A stretch of DNA of 64,000 bases, from NCBI GenBank assembly GCA_014529385.2, contig CM043968.1, positions 10,423,648 to 10,487,647 on the forward strand, in the 5' to 3' direction. Shown piece after piece: positions 57,641-64,000 of this stretch. Both the position numbers and the translations under genes were made by a program. Source of the stretch: Adiantum capillus-veneris (lineage: Eukaryota; Streptophyta; Polypodiopsida; Polypodiales; Pteridaceae). The notes under the pieces were generated by a model, which was given only the letters and a program-made list of their open reading frames with translations, ran no database searches and was not told where the DNA came from. Numbering within the stretch: the first letter of the stretch is position 1; the number at the start of each line of letters is the position of its first letter.

Positions 57641-58655
57641 TCTGGAAGGGACCATAGTACCTATTTGCTAGCTTAGCATAGTACTTTTTGTGTTTCGTAG
57701 GATTCTTGCCCGTCGTGTGCCTTAATCAAGCCTTGGGAAATTTAAGCAAGACCCAATCATTTTTTTAAAAGTCTTGGGATTTTCTGTGCTTATCAACAAT
57801 AGCCTTTTGCCTTTGCTGTGAGATAGAGATAGAATCCTTAATATTTTGAAAAGATTCTTGTATGTCTCGGCTATACTCATCTGCAGTAGCGAAGATCTTC
57901 CCGTGTACCTTAAGTAGAAGGAAACTTTTAGATCTTCCCTCAATTACCTTGAAAGGTGCTTTTTTTGTGGAGGTATGTACAAGATTATTGTATGCATACT
58001 CCACTAAGGGTAATGGTACTTCCCCCATTGGGACCTTTGATCTACTTCTGTTACATAGGCTTTTAGTAGATCAAGCATTGTTAGGTTAGCTATTTCACTT
58101 TGGCCATCCGTTTGTGGGTGATAGGCCGAAGAGAAGTTTAGCCTTGTCCCTAAATTCTCAAAGAGACCCTTACAAAAATTATTGGTCATTTTAGGATCTC
58201 TATCCGACACTATGGACATTGGCAAGCCATGGTACTTGAAGATTTATGATATGAAGAGGGTTGCCATTTGATGGGCTTTGATAGTCTTTTTGACAGGTAT
58301 AAAATGAGCTTGTTGTTGAACATGTCTACTATCATCCATATTCCCGTATTCCCATGGACAGACTTAGGCAATCCAATGATAAAATCCATGGATATACTCT
58401 CCCATGGTGAATTAGGGATTGGCAAAGGTTGAAGCAATCCAGGTTTCTTCGCTCTATCAAACTTCATCTCTTGTCATACCAAACATTTAGAAACATACTT
58501 TTGTATGTTTGCCCCACATAAGAGGGAGCATGAGATTCATGCATTACTTTCTCATGTAGTGAGTTAGTAACGCATAGTCTATTGCCATAGAGAAGATAAC
58601 CATCTTGTAAAGTAAATGGTTCCTCTTTCTTCCCTAGTGCAAGGGCTGAAATCAC
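57641..58655 (-). pseudogene. Integrase core and zinc domain, copy B
   Basis: Minus order: zinc region (NSLHEKVMHESH, then KCLV-stop-QEMKFDRAKKPG with a lost Cys codon), core with SPWESISMDFIIGLPKS (first Asp), IVSDRDPKMTNNF (second Asp), SSAYHPQTDGQSEIANLTM (Glu), and VEYAYNNLVHTSTKKAPFKV. The core residues are visible but spread over several frames. Confidence 0.88.
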
Positions 58656-59344
58656 ATCTCTAAAACCCTATCAATAGCATACTCATCTATCATAGAAGAT
58701 AGATCATTGTGAGTTGCTATGGAAACCGCATTCACTCTCGGCTGTCTTGAGAGTGCATCGGCTACTTGATTATGCTTGCCAGCAATGTGAGCAATATGGA
58801 AATGAAATTGCGAAAGGAAATTTGCCCACCTCATTTTTTTGGAGAGCTTGGTCTGCATCTTGAAGTACTTAAGGCTTTGGTGATCCGTCCATAGAATGAA
58901 AGGAGTCCCCAATAAATAGTGCTTCCACGAGTCTAAGGCATGTAGAACTGCAAGGAGTTCCTTTTCATATATGCCTAGATCTTGCTCAACAGGGTCGAGC
59001 CTTTGACTTTCACAGGATATGGAGTGCCCTTCTTGGAGCAAAATAGCTCCAAGGCAATCACCACAAACGTCACATTGGACCTCAAATGGCTTTGAGAGAT
59101 CCAACAGTGTAAGCACAGGTTGAGAGATAAGCTTTTCTTTACGCTTTTTGAAAGCATTGTTCTTCTTGGCAGACCATATATACCTAACGTTTTTCTTTGT
59201 TAGGTCATGTAATGGTCTCGTGATTTGTGAGAACTTTTCTATGAAGTGTTTATAGTATGCAAACATACCTATAAAGCTTCTTAGTTCATGTAGATTCCTT
59301 GGATTAGGCCATCCTTCTATTACCTCTAGTTTTGATGGATCCAT
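58652..59344 (-). pseudogene. RT thumb/connection and RNase H, copy B
   Basis: A 230-codon open frame: HELRSFIGMFAYYKHFIEKF, the RNase H start (PFEVQCDVCGDCLGAILLQE), LGIYEKELLAVLHALDSWKH (Glu), FILWTDHQSLKYF (Asp) and HIAHIAGKHNQVADALSRQP (His/Asp). RNase H residues are intact in this frame. It matches copy A at 200-770 closely. Confidence 0.9.
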
Positions 59345-59399
59345 TTGGATGCCATCTTGAGAGATAATGTGACCTAAATATTGAATCTCTTATAAGAAA

Positions 59400-59760
59400 A
59401 ACTCACTTTTCTTTCAATTAATATAGAGTTTATTCTTTCATAAGACTTGAAATATTACCTAGAGGTGTTGCTTGTGTTCGTCTAATGAAATAAAGTAGAT
59501 GATTATATCATCAAAGAACACTCCAATAAAGGTTTGGTGAGGCCTGAATAGCTTCTCCATCAAGCGGTTAAATGTGGCCGGTGCATTGGTCAAACCAAAA
59601 GGCATGACAATGTATTCGTAAAGACCAAATGTAGTGCAAAATGCAGTCTTTACAATCTCTTGATCAACTATCCTTATTTGATGGTAGCCACTTTTTAGGT
59701 CAATTCTACTGAAGTAGGTCAACCCTTGCAGCTTATCCGTGGAACGGGAAACCTATTCTT
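59400..59760 (-). pseudogene. Reverse transcriptase palm, copy B
   Basis: TYFSRIDLKSGYHQIRIVDQ, MPFGLTNAPATFNRLMEKLF, VFFDDIIIYFISLDEHKQHL. Compared with copy A, residues between YRMC and KNRFPVPR, and a few more before DKLQG, are deleted, removing the VDYRALN motif. This is a small-deletion inactivation. Confidence 0.88.
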
Positions 59761-60560
59761 GACACCACATACGATATGTGCCATCTTTCTTTTGCACTAA
59801 TAACACGGGTGAACAAAATGAAGATGAGCTAGGCCTAACCATGCCCTTCTCAACTAACTCATGCACTTGCCGCATAATCTCCTCTTGTTGAGCTTGAGAA
59901 ACTCTATAAGGAGGTTTATTAGGCGGTGAACTTCCTGGAAGAAGTTCAATTGCATGGTCATCATTGCCTCGTTTAGGAGGTAGTTCACAAGGAATGTTGT
60001 CAATGAAAACATCTTGAAATCCCTTGAGAAAATTGGATAACTCTAATTCCTTGTGATTATTTATATTTTTTTTTGCTAAAGCATTAGGTTGATTTTGAGA
60101 ATCTTTAACAAAAATCATGTACACGGAAATAGAGCTCTTTATTGACTTATTGAAAGCTTGCGTATGTACAATGGGTATGGTGTTACCCAACTCCTTAGCA
60201 TCTATGTACATATCTTTTTCCATAAACATACAATAGATTTTCCTTTCAGGGAATTTAACATTGGTAGCCGTGCGATCAAACCAAACCATGGTGCTCCTAG
60301 GATTACATCCTCATGCTTGAGAGGAGAGATAAATAAGTCCTCTTTGTCCACATAGCTTTGGACATGGAGCCTCAATTTCCCAATTAAGGGAGTGACTGAA
60401 GCTTCTTGCCCCTTGAAAGCACCATCATCGACAGGTAGTACATCTCCCATCTCATAGGCTTGGATGCCTAGACTGGTGGCCAACTCTGTGGATATGAAAT
60501 TGTGAGTAGAGCCAGGGTAAAAGAGAATAAAAGCATCATGTTCTCTTACCTTTCCCCAAG
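59753..60560 (-). pseudogene. Protease and linker, copy B
   Basis: The frame 60202-60483 holds the protease end (LIGKLRLHVQSYVDKEDLFI, LKHEDVILGAPWFG). The active site near 60510 reads FILFYPGSTHNFIS, where Tyr replaces the catalytic Asp. The frame 59753-60289 continues to the RT start (EKGMVRPSSSSFCSPVLLVQ). Confidence 0.85.
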
Positions 60561-60564
60561 CATG

Positions 60565-61555
60565 TCATATAGGAGATCCTTTGTGGTGAGCATCCTCTCC
60601 TTGGATTTCAACCAAGGTAGCTCTAGGAGGCTCATTTCTTGTATTCTTGTGGGGACAAGCACGATAGGCAAGCCCTTGCTCCCCGCACTTGAAACAACGG
60701 TTATCTTTACGATAACACTCAAGCTCTTTAGGAGAGTTTATTAAATTGCCTTTATAAACTCCCTTCTCCTTAGCTTTGTTGTTTTTGGTGTTGCCTTTAT
60801 GAGAATTTTGGACATTGTCCTTCCCCTTAGGCTCATTGTTATGGTCCTTGTTCTCCGTTGGCTTAAGATTTCTCTTAGTCCCTTGTTGAAAATTGATTTG
60901 TGAAGCCACCATAGTATGGTGTATGACAATAGATATGGTGTGTGGCCTTTGGGAGTTGACATACTCCGCCATATCTTCAGTTAAGCCCGCACAAAATTGT
61001 TGTTTTTTCTCTCCAAAATCCATCTTTTTGAGGACAGTGGCTTTGAGATGTAAGTCCCAAAACTTGTCTACATATTTGTGAATAGGTTCATAGGGAGAGA
61101 GCTTCAAGCTTTGCCATTCGGTGAGTATTTTTTCTTTGGCATCGGTAGCCAAAAACTGCTTCATAATGGAAGCTCTTAAAGCTTTCCATGTTCGTGGAGC
61201 TTCACCGTTTGCCCGTAGGCTAGACCACCATTGCTTGACGGACTTTTGAAAATGCTTAGCTACATGGCCTAGCTTAGAGGACTTCGTGAAGCCCTCATCT
61301 CCAAATGCCGCATCAAATTGTTGAATGAAGGCCAAGAGTTTGTCCATAGCACCAAAGGTGCCATCGTAGGTAAGGGAAGATATGCTCTTTCTCCCTCTTT
61401 GAACTTTTTGAGCTTGGATGACCTCTTTCACGCGGAATAGGATTTCCTATGGCCTCTTCTTTTTGGTGGTTTGAAAGTTGCACCATCACTTTCTTCAAAG
61501 GAGGAAGAATTTTAGGAGGATGGAGAAGAGGGTGACCTATTTCTCGCCTTTTTCA
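60565..61555 (-). pseudogene. Gag with zinc knuckle, copy B
   Basis: The frame 60565-61431 (288 codons): LTYDGTFGAMDKLLAFIQQF, KHFQKSVKQWWSSLRANGEA, PRTWKALRASIMKQF, YEPIHKYVDKFWDLHLKA, FCAGLTEDMAEYVNSQRPHT, then a CCHC knuckle with Tyr-Arg spacing CFKCGEQGLAYRAC (the His position is changed). It ends at a TGA where copy A has Cys. Similarity to copy C stops at about 61555, inside the gag N-terminus. Confidence 0.88.
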
Positions 61556-62436
61556 CTTTTCAAAAAGTACAGACTGATGTAGTCACGATGCTGCACAACA
61601 TCCTTACACGTCTGGACGTGCAGATAGCCACTTCATTTACATCTCCTCTTCCTTGAAGTAGGAGAGCACTTGCAATACGAGTGAGCATAGACTCATATGT
61701 GGTTACGAGAGTATAGGATGATCTGCCTGCAAGGCCGTCCATAGAATCATCATTGGCTCTACTCAAGGATTTCAAATTACCTAGTTATTGAGGCAAAAAA
61801 AGGAAGAGGAACAAAAATTTTGTGAACATGTTCCTAGCAAAGTGGTCGGATATTCATGCATTACAGAAGCAGCCTAGCTGTGTGCAACCTGTAGAACGCT
61901 AGTTTCCTTTTGACTGGCAAGATGTACAATACATAGATGTCAAAATGATGTTTTAAAAAGACTTCTTGCCAGGAAATGAGAAAGAGAGAAACTGGGAGTT
62001 ATGAGACAAGTGCTCGATGATGTAGAAAAAATCCTAACTCAATAAATCTCAGACTACAGAGAGATAGTGTTCAAGTTAAAGAGAATCGATGCATTCTAGA
62101 CTTTTTGGGTCTACGAGAGGGGCCTCAGACATGACTATCTTGAGTACATTGAGTATTTTCAACCGAAGGATTTATCTGGGAGATCAAATATACACAGATA
62201 TATGATGACATCAAGAAACATGGTGTACGAGATGGGGCAAATAGACCTAGGAAAAAAGAAGAAGTTAGAGTTGAAAAGAAAAGGATTTTGTAGCAAGAGG
62301 TGCAAAAAGAAAATTGTTGTTTTAGCTGCAATGAGGTAGGGTATACCAAATCCAATGTCCAAAGCTCAAAGCCAACACAAGTGGCAGTGAGATGAAGAGA
62401 GATGGTAGCTCCACTAGGTAATTGTATACATTGTAG
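61556..62436 (+). pseudogene. Possible gag region of a decayed gypsy element (G)
   Basis: Plus-strand broken frames. A damaged zinc knuckle-like CCFSCNEVGYTKSNV at about 62320-62365 precedes the protease. Before it, only weak gag-like sequence. Confidence 0.45.
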
Positions 62437-63060
62437 ATGCTTTCTCCCAGCTCTAGAGAGTTCAAAAAGATTACAGTGTGTTACTGCGACGAGCGCCATG
62501 CTTGTTCAGTGACAACAGCTATGTGGAAACCTAACATAGGTCTGCATGACATGGTGCATATGTATGGTACCATAGGTGGCCATAGAGTCACTGTTGTCAT
62601 AGATGATGGAGCTAGCCATAACTTCTTAAACTACTAGTTCGTTAAGAAGTTAAGGTAGTCCCAGACCGCGAGCGATCATGAGTACATTGTTGGCTTGGCC
62701 AATAGTTATCATAAGATGATATGAAATATCGTAGTCTTGAGAGTTCTGTTAGCCATGCAAGAGTACGAGGCTACGCTTGACTTTCAAGTCATGCATTTTG
62801 CTAGAGTAGGCATTACCTAGGTAGGGAGTGGCTAGTGAGGAGTTAATTACATAGCACGCTATAGTTTGAGCATGGAGATAGGGTTATCACTCTATAGGGA
62901 CATCGTAGTGTCCCCTCTACCCCTCTCATATCTTCCATGGAGCTACAGAGAGCAGTCTGTAAAGGCCAGACAATAGAGATATTTGCTTGTTATTCTCTTT
63001 CAAATTCTGTTATTTCAATTGAAAGTAATAAAAGTGTTCTCATGTCGTTGAAATCGTAAA
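62437..63060 (+). pseudogene. Protease region of element G
   Basis: VTVVIDDGASHNFLNY near 62590, a retropepsin-like site with D-D-G-A in place of D-S/T-G-A, in a 66-codon frame, then short broken post-protease sequence. Confidence 0.65.
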
Positions 63061-64000
63061 TAATGTTTTTGTAGACACACTAAGAAATAGGCAAAAGAGA
63101 CCCTTAAGAAAAAGTACGTAGATACTTTAATTAATTTAATAGAGGAGTTCTAGGATGTATTTCCTTGTGATTTTCTAGATGGCTTGCCACCATCTCGAGA
63201 AGTAGACCGTGGCATCGATGTTATGCTAGGGTCAAAACTTAAAGGCAAACCTGCTTATAGGTTAAGCCACTCTAAAGCACAAGATGTTGAAAAACAATTG
63301 GCAGAACACTTGAACAAAGGTTTTGTTAGGCCTAATTCTAGTTCGTGGGCATCGCGCCTATTGTTTTGGTAAAGAAGAAAGATAGATCTATGCAGATGTG
63401 CATAGATTATAGGGCTTTTAATAAGACAACAAGTAAGGAAAAATATCCAATGCCACGTATGGATAAGTTTTTTGATCAATTCTTTGGTTCATAGTATTTT
63501 TCCAAAATTGACTTGAGATTTGGCTATCATCAGGTCAAGATTAGACAAGAAGACGTTGCAAAGATACCATTTGGCATTTTGAGTTCTTGGTTATACCATT
63601 TGGGCTAACCAATGTACCCACGATATTTATGACATTGTTGGATAACATTTTACGTCTATGCTTAAAAACATTTGCAGTGGTTTTCCTACATGGTATACTA
63701 GCCTATAGTAAATCTCAAAAAGAACACTTAGAATATTTTTGTCTAGTGTTCAAGCTATTGAGAAAACATAAATTAATTGCAAAGGAGAGCAAATGTGATT
63801 TCTTTGAGATCGAGATTCATTATTTGGGCCACATCATATCCGTCAAAGGGAACACATGTGAAATCTGAGAAAGTGGAAGCTATTCTTAGATGGCCATCAC
63901 CAAAACATACCCAGAATTGCAGATTTCTCTACGTATATCAGGCCTTTACCAATAATACATAAAGGACTCTGTGAATTTACAGTCTCATTAACAAATCACT
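63061..64000 (+). pseudogene. Reverse transcriptase of element G, runs off the window
   Basis: LAEHLNKGFVRPNSSSWASR, then MCIDYRAFNKTTSKEKYPMP, YFSKIDLRFGYHQVKIRQED (first Asp), VIPFGLTNVPTIFMTLLDNI, and VVFLHGILAYSKSQKEHLEY, where the Y/F-x-DD box has become FLHG, so both catalytic Asp are lost. YLGHIISVKGNTCE and a proline-rich segment follow to the end. At least five frame breaks. Confidence 0.9.

Overview
The window looks like plant nuclear DNA and is almost entirely a nest of transposable elements. The evidence is LTR retrotransposons primed from initiator tRNA-Met, chromodomain and dual-RNase-H Ty3/gypsy fragments, UBN2-type Ty1/copia, two LINE families, a CACTA DNA transposon with TIRs and a spliced transposase gene, and spliced remains of an EHD-type dynamin-like GTPase gene. 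Long GA/CT, GT/CA and poly-G tracts are common. The species cannot be named from this sequence. I see no tRNA, rRNA or CRISPR array and no organellar insert.

Left part (1-10.3 kb): a broken chromodomain-type Ty3/gypsy copy (copy A, minus) with a fold-back duplication at its end. A poorly coding stretch follows. Next is a minus-strand composite whose integrase and two RNase H domains (Tat-like) are joined to gag and protease of another gypsy element, with PBS and 5' LTR, next to a second LTR of the same family. 10.5-14.2 kb: a 5'-truncated plus-strand LINE (LINE-I). 14.2-17.5 kb: a plus-strand gypsy integrase fragment and an unidentified block ending in a TATA-bearing, LTR-like promoter region.

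Middle (18-29.3 kb): a cluster of a second LINE family (LINE-II) whose 3' ends all abut CT/GA microsatellites. The main minus-strand copy has ORF1, endonuclease, reverse transcriptase and a Cys/His C-terminus. It is split inside ORF2 by a 3.3-kb CACTA element with matching TIRs and a TCT target duplication. 29.9-31.25 kb: the EHD GTPase relic on the plus strand.

32.7-38.7 kb: a segmental duplication into which a young Ty1/copia element has inserted. It has one uninterrupted 1393-codon gag-pol frame, LTRs differing at 1-3 sites and a GGCAT target duplication. An extra 5' LTR is separated from the regular one by only 13 bp of PBS-like sequence. 38.8-45.6 kb: older copia and gypsy fragments in alternating orientations, plus an unassigned reading frame of about 285 codons at 43880-44737 (one internal stop). 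46.2-48.2 kb holds nothing I recognise.

Right part (48.5-64 kb): two decayed copia copies (plus), then two chromodomain-gypsy copies of the copy A family (minus) that appear to share one LTR of about 1.6 kb, and a decayed plus-strand gypsy that runs off the end. Only the copia at 33.2-38.7 kb looks capable of encoding a complete set of its own proteins. I found no convincing new cellular system. The best leads are the microsatellite-bound LINE-II family, the tandem-LTR copia, the CACTA termini and the unassigned frame.
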